Shown piece after piece: positions 39,945-48,068 of a stretch of 51,481 nucleotides of DNA. Both the position numbers and the translations under genes were made by a program. The notes under the pieces are model-generated. The model searched no databases, was not told the origin of the DNA, and saw only the letters and a program-made list of their open reading frames with translations. The stretch lies in contig JAUWIJ010000007.1 of NCBI GenBank assembly GCA_030605415.1, forward strand, positions 1 through 51,481, given 5' to 3'. Source of the DNA: an archaeon (GTDB lineage Archaea > Nanobdellota > Nanobdellia > Pacearchaeales > GW2011-AR1). Every line of letters starts with the position of its first letter. The stretch's first letter is position 1.

Positions 39945-40245
39945 CCCGTCCCCCTCTAAGTCGGCGTGCCCCAACCTATTTCCCCCTTTTATCTGTCGGC
40001 GTGCCCCAACCTGCTTTTCTTTTATATCTGTGAGGGTAGAGGGTATCTGAGTTCTAAGTTCTAAGTTCTGGAAAAACTTCCTGTTTTTCCGTCCTCAGCC
40101 CGCTCATCTCATTCACTCTTAGAACTGCCCCCCGCTTCCCACCCCCACCCCCACCCCCAAACTCCTAACCCCGAACTATCAGCAAAGCTGATAAACTCCC
40201 AACCTCCAACTATCAGCGAAGCTGATAAAAATCCGACACAAAAAA
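39945..40245. repeat. Mosaic element between fic and the S-layer terminator
   Basis: Two GCCCCAACC blocks with one GTGAGGGTA (39961-40038), AGTTCTAAG words, a GGAAAAAC-(5 nt)-GTTTTTCC hairpin at 40071-40091, a CCCACCCCCACCC run, and two TATCAGC-(A/G)AA-GCTGATA hairpins (about 40178 and 40210). No gene is seen in 39869-40300. Confidence 0.8.
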
Positions 40246-40270
40246 AGCCCGACCTTTTTGGGATCGGGCT
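40246..40270 (-). terminator. S-layer gene terminator
   Basis: The hairpin AGCCCGA/TCGGGCT is followed by a T-run on the minus strand, 30 bp after the S-layer stop codon. It looks like a bacterial intrinsic terminator; in archaea the T-run alone can terminate. A copy stands at 38920. Confidence 0.75.
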
Positions 40271-40300
40271 ATTAAATAAAATTTTTTCTCAACCTTGTGT

Positions 40301-42880
40301 TTATGCAACAACTAAAGTAGCTTCAGTAGCAGATGTACCTTTGTACTTTGTGCCTGTAGTTGTACTTACATCGTTATTTAACAAGTAAGTAACAGCCTTC
40401 TCAGTATCAGCAGCATGGTAACCAGCAACCAGTAGAGCAGTCTTTCCAGATCTCGCAAAAGATTGGATTAAAAACTCACCAGCACCTACACCCGTAGCGG
40501 TTGTAAATGCGCCTTCTCTATAAGCAGCACCAAGTAATTCAGCAGCAACAGAGTTGATAGCAGAACCACCAACAACCACTAAATTCTTTCCAGCAACGGA
40601 CGCCACAGCGGTATCCATAACTGTCATAACACCAGCACTTACTGCGCCATTAGTAGCAGATTCGCCTTCAGAGATAGTAACCTCCGCATACATCATGCCA
40701 TCTCCGTAACTCAAACCAACAAAATTCTGATTTGTGTCACCAGTATCTTTCCATACATATGTACCGTAGTTAGTCAAGTAACCAGTTAAATCTGTATCGT
40801 CCCATGTCTCATTATCCTGTGTCCCAGTGAACAAAGGAGTAGAAACTGAACTATATGTACCAGAATCAGTTGTAACGATGTGAATCGCAGGTTTTGTAGT
40901 TGTAGTAGTCTCAGACTTATCTTCATCTTCTACAAATAGAATACCTGGACTAGTTACTCCCGCACCACTATCTGCGGTTGGAGTAGCATCTACCGAAACA
41001 GTAACATTTGTATAATTTGTTGCAGCATCACCTGTTACAGCAAAATTATAGAAAACATCACCAACAGCAACAGAGAGTTCTGTGCCAGTTTCAACCGCAG
41101 TCGCAGTTGCAATACCAGCTGATCCAGCAACTCTAACCGAAGTGTTTGTCGCACTGTTAGACACAGTAGCAACTCCAGTAGGTAAATTCAAAGTAACTAC
41201 TGTCGCATCATCAACTCCACCTGAAACAAAGTTAGTAAGAGCCGTTACATTATCTGTCATAGCAACTCGTGTATCCTCACCAGAAACAAGTTCTAGCATT
41301 GGGAAAACATCTACCTTATTGCCATGAGCAATACCTGTACCATAATCACTCGAAACAACAGTTATACCATCAGTCTCACTAGTTCCAACAGCTGTAATGT
41401 TATAAGTTTGACCAGCAATGGTCGCACCATATGAATCGGTAAAGTTATGGTTATCAAATGTATATGTAGTTCCAGATAGCAAATCCTTCATAGCAACATC
41501 GCTAGTTGAAAGACCATTATTAATGTCAAGCTTAGTGATTTGCATAAAATGCTGATTAGTTCCAGAATTCAAGATAAAGTATCCATCATCTAAAATAGTC
41601 GCACCTTCAACAAGTGAAATAGTATTACTATTATCATCGCTTGTTGCGTTGTTGTATACAAAAGGAAGAGTAGCAGTATTTCCAGCATTATCTGTTAGAG
41701 TTAATTGAAGCTCTCGGTTTCCACCTTTCCGTATTTCAAGTTCAGTTCGACCAACATCCTTTTCTCCTGAAAATTCAGGACCATTCTCAACGCCTTCAAA
41801 ATTTACTATAACTGTACCAAAAACAGGGTCAACAAATGACTCTCCAACCAATAAATGGTTAGCATCATTATCTTCAGCAGCAACGGTAACGACTAATTTA
41901 GTCATTGCGTTAACTCCTCCAGTAATTGCAACCAGAGTTCCGTCAATATCATCATTGTCAGAACCAGTTTGAACAGCATTACCATCCGCAAAAGTCAATT
42001 TATCAGCACCAAGCTGAATTTCAGCATAGCCCATGTCATCTCCTGTTCGGAAAACAGTCTTAACATAAACATCAACTCCACCAATAGTCTTTGTTTGACC
42101 TTGCGTGAAAGTTTTTGTCTCTCCGTTAACACTGACACTTGCTTGTGTAGTGAGAGCAGAACTAAGACCTGTTAGAGAAACAACATAAGATATTCCGTCA
42201 ATCACCATAGTAGTAGATTCTCCTACATTAACAATTGAGCCCGAAGCGCCACCAAGTAAGACAAGAACAGTTGCAGTAGTAGCAGTTCCAACAGTGTAAG
42301 TTTTTCCAAAGAGAGTTAATTCCTCACCTTCAGAATCAGTTGCATTGAAAGGAACAGCAGTATTGAAAGTAGCAGTCAAATCATAGATAGCATTTGTAGC
42401 AGTTGCAGTAGTAGATAAAACCGTAATTAAAGCAGGGTCATCTAAATCGTTATCCGAATTACTGAACGCAAAACTTGAACCACTTCCGATAACAAGCGTT
42501 TGCTCGAAATTGTAATCAGTTCCTTCATCATTTGTGAAAGTACCGTCAGCTAAAACTGTAGGTAAATCGTCTTTAGTCAAAGTTGCAACATTATGATTAA
42601 ATGCATCATTCAAATAAAGAAGGTCTGAACCACTAGCAAGATCCTGAGATTCGCCAGTTGTTACAGCTGTTATTGTTCCAGCAGCAGCATTAGCATCTAG
42701 GTTAGCAGCAATAGAAGCAGCAGCAATGTTATCGGATGGTGCAGCATTAGCACCAACAACGATAGCAGTATTACTTGTAAAAGGAGATGGGTAAGATGCA
42801 GCAGCAGCCGCGCCTATAGTCATTCCAATTAAAGCAGTGCTTCCCAAAACTGTCATAGCTTTTCTAAATATTTTTTTCAT
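40301..42880 (-). CDS. S-layer protein
   Basis: 859 aa from the ATG at 42880, chosen because GGAGGT lies 8 nt upstream. The signal peptide is MKKIFRKAMTVLGSTALIGMTIGAAAAA. The mature start YPSPF...NTAIVVGANAAPSDNIAAASIAANL resembles methanogen-type S-layer proteins. The protein is Thr/Ser/Val/Ala-rich and beta-strand-rich throughout, with AGKNLVVVGGSAINSVAAELLG and LIQSFARSGKTALLVAGYHAADTEKAV near the C-terminus, also typical of that family. It has no C-terminal anchor. A strong promoter, structured leader and terminator mark it as the major surface protein. Confidence 0.93.
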   Translation of the reverse strand: MKKIFRKAMTVLGSTALIGMTIGAAAAASYPSPFTSNTAIVVGANAAPSDNIAAASIAANLDANAAAGTITAVTTGESQDLASGSDLLYLNDAFNHNVATLTKDDLPTVLADGTFTNDEGTDYNFEQTLVIGSGSSFAFSNSDNDLDDPALITVLSTTATATNAIYDLTATFNTAVPFNATDSEGEELTLFGKTYTVGTATTATVLVLLGGASGSIVNVGESTTMVIDGISYVVSLTGLSSALTTQASVSVNGETKTFTQGQTKTIGGVDVYVKTVFRTGDDMGYAEIQLGADKLTFADGNAVQTGSDNDDIDGTLVAITGGVNAMTKLVVTVAAEDNDANHLLVGESFVDPVFGTVIVNFEGVENGPEFSGEKDVGRTELEIRKGGNRELQLTLTDNAGNTATLPFVYNNATSDDNSNTISLVEGATILDDGYFILNSGTNQHFMQITKLDINNGLSTSDVAMKDLLSGTTYTFDNHNFTDSYGATIAGQTYNITAVGTSETDGITVVSSDYGTGIAHGNKVDVFPMLELVSGEDTRVAMTDNVTALTNFVSGGVDDATVVTLNLPTGVATVSNSATNTSVRVAGSAGIATATAVETGTELSVAVGDVFYNFAVTGDAATNYTNVTVSVDATPTADSGAGVTSPGILFVEDEDKSETTTTTKPAIHIVTTDSGTYSSVSTPLFTGTQDNETWDDTDLTGYLTNYGTYVWKDTGDTNQNFVGLSYGDGMMYAEVTISEGESATNGAVSAGVMTVMDTAVASVAGKNLVVVGGSAINSVAAELLGAAYREGAFTTATGVGAGEFLIQSFARSGKTALLVAGYHAADTEKAVTYLLNNDVSTTTGTKYKGTSATEATLVVA

Positions 42881-43060
42881 TATTATTAAACCTCCTTTCA
42901 GCACCATCAGTTTAGCCGCCTTCTTCAAGGCCTCGCAAATGCGAGTTCAACATTTCTAATAGTCTGGCAGGACTTATAACTAGGGAGCGTTATAAGCGTC
43001 ATCACTAGGGTCCCTAAACGAACACCGACTAGTCGGCATTATTGATAGACAATAACGCCT
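42881..43060 (-). promoter_or_regulatory. Structured 5' leader of the S-layer mRNA
   Basis: About 180 nt between the likely start site and the ATG hold successive hairpins: TTATTG/CAATAA, CCGACTAGTCGG, TAGGG/CCCTA, CTTATAAC/GTTATAAG, CTCGCA/TGCGAG and GCCTT/AAGGC. A perfect Shine-Dalgarno GGAGGT follows. It is probably a stability or translation-enhancing leader. Confidence 0.7.
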
Positions 43061-43077
43061 AAATAAAACACTCATTT

Positions 43078-43100
43078 TGCCTATATAAAGCTTATCGTCC
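43078..43100 (-). promoter_or_regulatory. S-layer gene promoter (TATA box)
   Basis: GATAAGCTTTATATAGGC on the minus strand is a strong archaeal BRE/TATA-like sequence. Transcription should start about 25 nt downstream, near 43060, giving the long leader. Confidence 0.6.
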
Positions 43101-43289
43101 AATCATCTCAAATATTCCCAAAAAACACCCATTTTCACTGGTTTATTTATAAAGCTTTCGATATTACACAAAAGGACAACACTTTTGTAAAACATTTATT
43201 GCCTACTGACTTGTTAGAATTTATATATAGGGTCTAAAATTCCCCATATCTCTAAAACATAGGATTTATATAGGATTAATGCAATTAAT

Positions 43290-43500
43290 CCTATAGAACT
43301 TAGAACTCAGTATTCAGAACTCAGAGGGGGAGTGGGGGCATTGTTGTTGCGCGGTTTGTCCGCGCCCCCGGGCAGGGACGAGGGAACGGGGGTCTGAGTT
43401 CTCAGAGCGAGGGTCTGCCCCAACCAATAGTGAAAGTAAATCTGTGAGGGTAAGCGGTCTCAGATCTGAGATCTGTTTTGAGCGAGGAACGAACGAAAAA
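43290..43500. repeat. Mosaic element upstream of four-helix-bundle gene 1
   Basis: AGAACTCAG words, a GCGCGG-TTTGT-CCGCGC hairpin near 43350, G-rich blocks, one GCCCCAACC/GTGAGGGTA motif (43414-43452), a CAGATCTGAGATCTG palindromic stretch, and TTTTGAGCGAGGAACGAACG just before the ATG. An ORF on the minus strand here is repeat artefact. Confidence 0.8.
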
Positions 43501-43502
43501 CA

Positions 43503-43940
43503 ATGAAAAACAATTATGAAAATCTTCTGGTTTGGCAAAAGGCAATGGATTTAGTTGAACGAGTTTATTTTAAGACGAGAGTGTTTCCAAAAGACGAATT
43601 ATACGGAATTACATCTCAGTTAAGAAGGGCGATAATTTCAATTCCTCTTAATATTGCGGAGGGGCAGGGAAGGGAAAGCAAAAAAGAATTTAGAAGATTT
43701 CTCTTTATTAGTCGTGGTTCGGCTTATGAGACAAGCACTATTTTTCAGATGTGTTTAAGATTAAAATATATTAGTCAAGAGGAATATCAAGAGTTTTATT
43801 GTGAGATTAATCAGATTATTAAAATGCTCGGAGGGCTGATAAAGAGGATGGAAAAGTCGCAAAGCGACTTTCCAGAACTTAGAGCTGAAGGAAAAACGAG
43901 AAGTTTTTCCAGAACTCAGAACTCAGAACTGAGAACTTAG
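43503..43940 (+). CDS. Four-helix-bundle protein 1 (S23/IVP-Avd family)
   Basis: A 145-aa protein. The core is NLLVWQKAMDLVERVYFKTRVFPKDELYGITSQLRRAIISIPLNIAEGQGRESKKEFRRFLFISRGSAYE, the hallmark of the 23S rRNA intervening-sequence protein family, which includes Avd accessory proteins of diversity-generating retroelements. The core ends near residue 118; the last 25 residues (QSDFPELRAEGK...) are encoded by a mosaic repeat entered through an AAAGTCGC-AAA-GCGACTTT hairpin. Family members are basic and bind nucleic acid. No reverse transcriptase is in this window. Confidence 0.88.
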   Translation: MKNNYENLLVWQKAMDLVERVYFKTRVFPKDELYGITSQLRRAIISIPLNIAEGQGRESKKEFRRFLFISRGSAYETSTIFQMCLRLKYISQEEYQEFYCEINQIIKMLGGLIKRMEKSQSDFPELRAEGKTRSFSRTQNSELRT

Positions 43941-44131
43941 AGGGGAAGGGGGCAGGGCTTTTGGGAGTGGTGGTTCTAAGCTCTAAGAGTGAATGAAATG
44001 AACGGTCTGAGTTCTGAGTTCTAGGGAGTGGAACGACCTCTAAGAGTGAATGAAATGAACGGTCTGAGTTCTCAGAGTGAAACGACCTGAGTTCTGTTTT
44101 GAGCTCGTTCCTCGCTCAAAACAAAAAAACA
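43850..44131. repeat. Mosaic element downstream of four-helix-bundle gene 1
   Basis: A triloop hairpin at the gene end, then AGAACTTAG words, GGAAAAAC-(5 nt)-GTTTTTCC, (AGAACTC)n, a G-rich block, repeated AAGAGTGAATGAAATGAACGG (43986 and 44042), and a TTTTGAGC/GCTCAAAA hairpin (44097-44121) ahead of the winged-helix gene. Confidence 0.85.
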
Positions 44132-44476
44132 ATGAAAACAAAAACAAGATACGTCGATATAAATGTAAACAAAGAGAGCTTCGTCTCTAAATTAATTGGC
44201 GCAAAAAAATCCCACGATTTCTCAGATGTTAAACTACTCCGAAACCTATTGAGCAATGAAAAAGCCAGAATTCTTTACACTCTAAAATCCAAAAATCCAA
44301 AATCAATATATGCCCTCGCAAAACTTTTAAGCAGAGATTTTAAATCTGTCAGAGAAGATGTTAAGGTTCTCGAGAGGTTTGGATTTATAGAATTTCACGC
44401 TAAAAAAACCGGGAAAAGAGAATCGCTGATGCCAGTTTTAATAATTGATAAACTTCAAATTGTAATTGATGTTTAA
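44132..44476 (+). CDS. Winged-helix protein (HVO_A0114-like, probable antitoxin or regulator)
   Basis: About 114 aa from the ATG at 44132 (MKTKTRYVDINV). An N-terminal strand-rich part precedes the winged helix ARILYTLKSKNPKSIYALAKLLSRDFKSVREDVKVLERFGFIEF. This architecture matches the archaeal HVO_A0114 family of predicted DNA-binding proteins, often paired with toxins. Its 3' half is duplicated at 45400-45606, with the DUF3800 gene between the copies. Confidence 0.8.
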   Translation: MKTKTRYVDINVNKESFVSKLIGAKKSHDFSDVKLLRNLLSNEKARILYTLKSKNPKSIYALAKLLSRDFKSVREDVKVLERFGFIEFHAKKTGKRESLMPVLIIDKLQIVIDV

Positions 44477-44517
44477 TTAATCTAAATCTTTAAAAAGTTC
44501 TTCCCTCTAAAAATTTA

Positions 44518-45246
44518 ATGTTAGATTACCATAAATTTAAAACGGGATATCTAGACGAAAGCGGAGATAATGGGAAGAGAGGAACTAAATTTTTAGTGTT
44601 GACCTATATTTGCACGAATGATAATAAAAAAATAGCCAAGATAATGAAAAAAACGAGAGCTGGTCTAAAGAGAACCAAAAAAGGAATAAGATGGTTAAAT
44701 AAACATGGAGAAATCAAGTTTTCAGGATTTCCAGATGACCACTTGAGACAAAAAACAATAGAGAATTTATCCAAATTAAATATACAAATAAAGTTTATAG
44801 CAATAAAAAAAAGCAATAATTCGATACATCCCACCGAGAAAGCAGATATTTTAAAAGAGTTAATTGTTGCTAATGCTCATAATAAAGAGCCCATCCCTCA
44901 TAAAATAATTGCCGATAAAGATTATTTTAGTAATAAGAAAATAGCGTATTTCACTGTCAGAGATTTTAAAGAAAAAGAATATTCTGACAAGAACGGAAAA
45001 ACAAAAAACGAATTTTCTTGCAGATTGGAGTTAATAAAAAAAGAAACCTTTAATCAAGATAATAATTATAATCTAATAGTAAAAATCAGGCATGAAAATT
45101 CCAGACAGAATGTAGAACTTCAAGCGTTAGATTTGATAAGTGGGGCGATTTTTCAGGAAATGGAAAATAAAGATAGAACATATACAAATATTATAAGAAA
45201 ACATAATAAAAATTTCAAAGGATTTATAAGACAAATAATAAAATAA
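44518..45246 (+). CDS. DUF3800 family protein
   Basis: A 242-aa protein that starts with the family signature YLDESGDNGKRGTKFLVLTYICT and ends with VELQALDLISGAIFQEMENKD, the second acidic motif. DUF3800 proteins have a predicted RNase H-like fold with Asp/Glu metal ligands and are frequent in mobile or defence regions; the substrate is unknown. It lies between two copies of a winged-helix 3' end, 41 bp after the intact one. Confidence 0.85.
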   Translation: MLDYHKFKTGYLDESGDNGKRGTKFLVLTYICTNDNKKIAKIMKKTRAGLKRTKKGIRWLNKHGEIKFSGFPDDHLRQKTIENLSKLNIQIKFIAIKKSNNSIHPTEKADILKELIVANAHNKEPIPHKIIADKDYFSNKKIAYFTVRDFKEKEYSDKNGKTKNEFSCRLELIKKETFNQDNNYNLIVKIRHENSRQNVELQALDLISGAIFQEMENKDRTYTNIIRKHNKNFKGFIRQIIK

Positions 45247-45399
45247 ATATTACAAAACCCTCCTACTTGTCGATCCCAACCACATAAGCAATTGGGCACC
45301 TAAAGGAATCCTTTCGAAAGGGATTTTATATGTAATGATATATTGATGCACTTAACCTTTTTATATATTTCGCTTTTCATTCTGACAAAATTAGACGTT

Positions 45400-45606
45400 T
45401 TCCTTTACGCTCTAAAATCCAAAAATCCCAAGTCAATATATGCACTCGCAAAACTTTTGGGCAGAGATTTCAAATCTGTCAGGGAAGACATAAAAGTTTT
45501 AGAAAGATTTGGCTTCATAGAATTTCACGCTAAAAAAACCGGGAAAAGAGAGTCGTTGATGCCAGTTTTAATAGTAGATAAAATCCAGATTGATATAGAC
45601 ATTTAA
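45400..45606 (+). pseudogene. Duplicate of the winged-helix gene 3' half
   Basis: From about 45400 the sequence repeats the end of the 44132 gene (YALKSKNPKSIYALAKLLGRDFKSVRE to the stop) with a few, mostly conservative or synonymous, changes. The sequence before it is unrelated and lacks the N-terminal domain. A separate ORF could start at 45343, but no family N-terminus is present. Confidence 0.75.
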
Positions 45607-45654
45607 AGTTTATATTCTATCATTTATCAGTAAAGCGTGCCAACTTCAAAACCA

Positions 45655-45917
45655 CTACAAATATACCTTATTTCTTTTTTCTATTTTGATAATCACAATC
45701 AAATTCTTTTCATAACTCACATAATAAAGCACCCTATATTTACCAATCCTTATTCTAAAAACCTTTTCATTTTGATATCCTTTTACCCTAACCGATTCCG
45801 ACGGAAAAGGGCTACATTTCAACTCTTTAATTTTATTTAAAATCCTTTTCGAAATTTTTTATCATCCAATTTCCTAATAAACTTTTCGGCAATCTTTTCA
45901 AATTTTATTGAAAACAT
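45655..45917 (-). pseudogene. RelE/ParE toxin, frameshifted
   Basis: It starts MFSIKFEKIAEKFIRKLDDK, then a one-base shift in the AAAAAATTT run near 45860 ends the frame early. The other frame continues SKRILNKIKELKCSPFP, VRVKGYQNEKVFRIRIGKYRVLYYVSYEKNLIVIIKIEKRNKVYL to the stop at 45655. Its start directly follows the antitoxin stop. The toxin is probably inactive while the antitoxin is intact. Confidence 0.8.
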
Positions 45918-46232
45918 TCATTCACCTATTTCTTTACTTAGTTCTTCAAAAGTAATCATATCTTCAAAATTATTTGATTTAACTTTACTTATTGTCAAAT
46001 CAACTAATTGTTTATCGGAAGGAGATAATTCCTTTTCAACTTCTTCTGAACTCAATAATTCAGAATTAGGCGTTTCTCTCGCCTCGGCTAATTCTTTCTT
46101 CGCCCAATCGCTCAACTCTCCTTCATAATCATAATACAACTTCCCCGACAAAAGAATTTCCTTCATTAACTTAACATCCAAAATAAGTTGTCTCAAATCA
46201 TTTGCATTTATGTTTACCATTTGTGCTTCCAT
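45918..46232 (-). CDS. Antitoxin with inactivated RelE partner
   Basis: A 104-aa homologue of the antitoxin at 38498 (MVNINANDLRQLILDVKLMKEILLSGKLYYDYEGELSDWAKKELAEAR), with an extra acidic C-terminal stretch (DLTISKVKSNNFEDMITFEELSKEIGE). It is the first gene of a pair whose toxin is frameshifted. The ATG could be at 46232 or at the M five codons on. Confidence 0.75.
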   Translation of the reverse strand: MEAQMVNINANDLRQLILDVKLMKEILLSGKLYYDYEGELSDWAKKELAEARETPNSELLSSEEVEKELSPSDKQLVDLTISKVKSNNFEDMITFEELSKEIGE

Positions 46233-46254
46233 ACCAACAACAGATTATTCGTAT

Positions 46255-46512
46255 TTAAATAATTAACTACCCCGCCCAATTTCCCCTCGGTAGTTGGTAG
46301 TCCCTTTTTCCCAGTTGGTAGTTGGTAGTTGGTAGTTGGTAGTTCCCCCGCCCCCGTCCCCCGACCACCGAGGGTCTGCCCCAACCTGTTTTTCTTTTGT
46401 ATCTGTGAGGGTGCCAGCGAAGCGTCCGACCACCGACCCTCCGAACCCCGCTCCCCTGCCCCCGCTCCCAACCCCTAACCCCTAACTATCAGCGAAGCTG
46501 ATAAACAGCAAA
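46255..46512. repeat. Mosaic element downstream of pilin-like gene 4
   Basis: (GTTGGTA)n, a C-rich block, one GCCCCAACC/GTGAGGGTA motif (46374-46412), the GCCAGCGAAGCGTCCGACC block, CCCCTAACCCCTAAC words (minus strand TTAGGGG), and a TATCAGC-GAA-GCTGATA hairpin at the pilin gene end. No real gene lies here. Confidence 0.85.
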
Positions 46513-46518
46513 ACTTTT

Positions 46519-47016
46519 TTACCACGCCCCGCACACCCTCATCCGAATTATTAAACTATCCGAATCCGAAACAATACTTCTTTGTGCCGAATTCACATTT
46601 CCCGTGCAATTTCCTTCAACAATTTGCAAAAGCCCCTGTTGCTCATCGTTATCCTTCAAGAAAAAATCAACTTGATACGAACTCACAGTTGCCTCACTCG
46701 CTATCATATCTCCAAGAACCGCACGCAAACTTTCATTAAGATACTCACATGCCGACCTGTTCAAATTACCACACTGATATCCCTGATGACAACTCTTAAA
46801 TAAATCCTCAAAATTATCATAATCCGGCTCATAAACAACCGCACACTCAGTCGTATGTTTCATCAACGCGTCCAGCATATGTTTAACCTCAAGACTCCCC
46901 TCATCCTCAGGAGCATCCCTCAACGAAATTACCAAAAATACCATTAACCCAACCATCACAAGCACAACTATCAAAACAAACCCCACAATTTCCTGCTGTC
47001 CACGTTTATTCTTCAT
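46519..47016 (-). CDS. Type IV pilin-like protein 4
   Basis: A 165-aa protein with a class III signal peptide: MKNKRGQQEIVGFVLIVVLVMVGLMVFLV, probable cleavage after RG by an archaeal prepilin peptidase. The outer domain has six or so cysteines (CAVV, CHQGYQC, CEYL, CTGN, RVCGAW). The C-terminus RVCGAW resembles VCGVW of the gene at 48062. Last gene of a pilin-like operon. Confidence 0.8.
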   Translation of the reverse strand: MKNKRGQQEIVGFVLIVVLVMVGLMVFLVISLRDAPEDEGSLEVKHMLDALMKHTTECAVVYEPDYDNFEDLFKSCHQGYQCGNLNRSACEYLNESLRAVLGDMIASEATVSSYQVDFFLKDNDEQQGLLQIVEGNCTGNVNSAQRSIVSDSDSLIIRMRVCGAW

Positions 47017-47020
47017 TTTA

Positions 47021-47377
47021 TCACAGTTTCCCCAAATATTTAATATAATTTCCTAACTTCTTTCCTAATTTATCCAACTCTTCCATAATATAATCAAACT
47101 CAACTTCATTAATATACCCAACATCTAAAGCTGCATAAAACTGACATTCCAACTCCTTAACACTTCCCATGGAAATTCTCAAATAATGAATAAATTCCTT
47201 AACAGAATCCCGACTACATCCCTCTCCAATATTAGATAGGACACTGATGGAAGCTCTCCTCATTTGATTAGTTAACGCAAAAATCTCATCCTTAGGAAAC
47301 TTCCCAGTCAATTCATAGACCTTCTTATTATTCACCCTCGCAATTCTCCAAACTTCTAATTTTTTATAATCTCTCAT
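47021..47377 (-). CDS. Four-helix-bundle protein 2 (S23/IVP-Avd family)
   Basis: A 118-aa protein with the family core LEVWRIARVNNKKVYELTGKFPKDEIFALTNQMRRASISVLSNIGEGCSRDSVKEFIHYLRISMGSVKELECQ. It is inserted between pilin-like genes 3 and 4, 4 bp before the latter, with a mosaic element on its 5' side. It is clearly diverged from copies 1 and 3, so it is not a recent duplicate. Confidence 0.88.
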   Translation of the reverse strand: MRDYKKLEVWRIARVNNKKVYELTGKFPKDEIFALTNQMRRASISVLSNIGEGCSRDSVKEFIHYLRISMGSVKELECQFYAALDVGYINEVEFDYIMEELDKLGKKLGNYIKYLGKL

Positions 47378-47399
47378 TCTTTAAACTCCTTCATGTATT

Positions 47400-47485
47400 C
47401 ACCAACGGGCAACAAAGTTGCCCTCCGAAACCCCGACCAGCGAAGCGTCCGAACAACCGACTCTCCGAAAATGCGTAGCATTTTC
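47400..47485. repeat. Mosaic element between pilin-like gene 3 and four-helix gene 2
   Basis: It is bounded by two triloop hairpins: GGGCAAC-AAA-GTTGCCC (about 47406-47422) next to the four-helix gene and GAAAATGC-GTA-GCATTTTC (47467-47485) whose right arm covers part of the pilin gene stop codon. CCGACCAGCGAAGCGTCCG and CGAACAACCG words lie between. This is a compact, complete example of the element. Confidence 0.85.
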
Positions 47486-48068
47486 ATTCCCCCAGCACCC
47501 CCACAACTAATTTACCCACCTCGCACCGGTCATAAACCGAACCATACTCCTTCATTTTTTTACAAATCGAAATATAAGTAGAATACGTTTTCACATTACT
47601 CTGCCCATTATCATAAATTTCATAATAATTACATCCAAGCCCTGGGCATTTTTTAACTTCATTAAACGCAGGATAAACTTTATAGATTCCGACAGATGCC
47701 ACTGGCCAAAACAATTCATAAACCGAACCAAAATTCCCAGACATAATTTTCAACTTGTCTTCATCAATCGTCATCGACTCACTCGAATCATAATTTAATT
47801 CAGGCATGTCAGCAATAACCTTCAGCGACGAAATTGTCTGTTCTTTTTGCAATTGGGCTGCCCCACTTTTCACATCCTTAAACTGAATCGCCAAAAAAAA
47901 CAACCCAACTAAAATAAAAAAGAAAAACACGGCCGCAATCATAAATGCCATTTGCTGAATCTGTATTTGCCCCCTATTTACCCCAATTCCCCCTCTCCCT
48001 CCCCTTCCCCCTCTGAGTTCTGAGTACTGAGTTCTAAGTTCTGGAAAAATATTATATTTTTCTACCAT
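47484..48068 (-). CDS. Type IV pilin-like protein 3 with repeat-encoded N-terminus
   Basis: About 194 aa from the ATG at 48068. The first 35 residues (NIFPELRTQYSELRGG...) are encoded by mosaic repeat; the pilin-type segment NRGQIQIQQMAFMIAAVFFFFILVGLFFLAIQF follows. No ATG exists at the natural start before NRGQ, so the repeat seems to have replaced it, giving an unusually long leader. The outer domain has CPGLGCNYYEIYD and a late CEVGKLVVG. It overlaps the stop of pilin-like gene 2. Confidence 0.7.
   Translation of the reverse strand: MVEKYNIFPELRTQYSELRGGRGGRGGIGVNRGQIQIQQMAFMIAAVFFFFILVGLFFLAIQFKDVKSGAAQLQKEQTISSLKVIADMPELNYDSSESMTIDEDKLKIMSGNFGSVYELFWPVASVGIYKVYPAFNEVKKCPGLGCNYYEIYDNGQSNVKTYSTYISICKKMKEYGSVYDRCEVGKLVVGVLGE
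47975..48062. repeat. Mosaic element at the start of pilin-like gene 3
   Basis: GAAAAATA-TTA-TATTTTTC (48044-48062) overlaps the stop codon of pilin-like gene 2; AGAACTTAG/AGTACTCAG words and a purine-rich GGGGGAAGGGG block follow, all read in the frame of pilin-like gene 3. Confidence 0.8.

Noticed and set aside
43314..43538. 74-codon minus-strand ORF before four-helix gene 1
   Set aside because: Entirely repeat-derived and overlapping the start of the real gene on the other strand.
45637..45840. 67-codon plus-strand ORF
   Set aside because: Antisense to the frameshifted relE remnant; no support.
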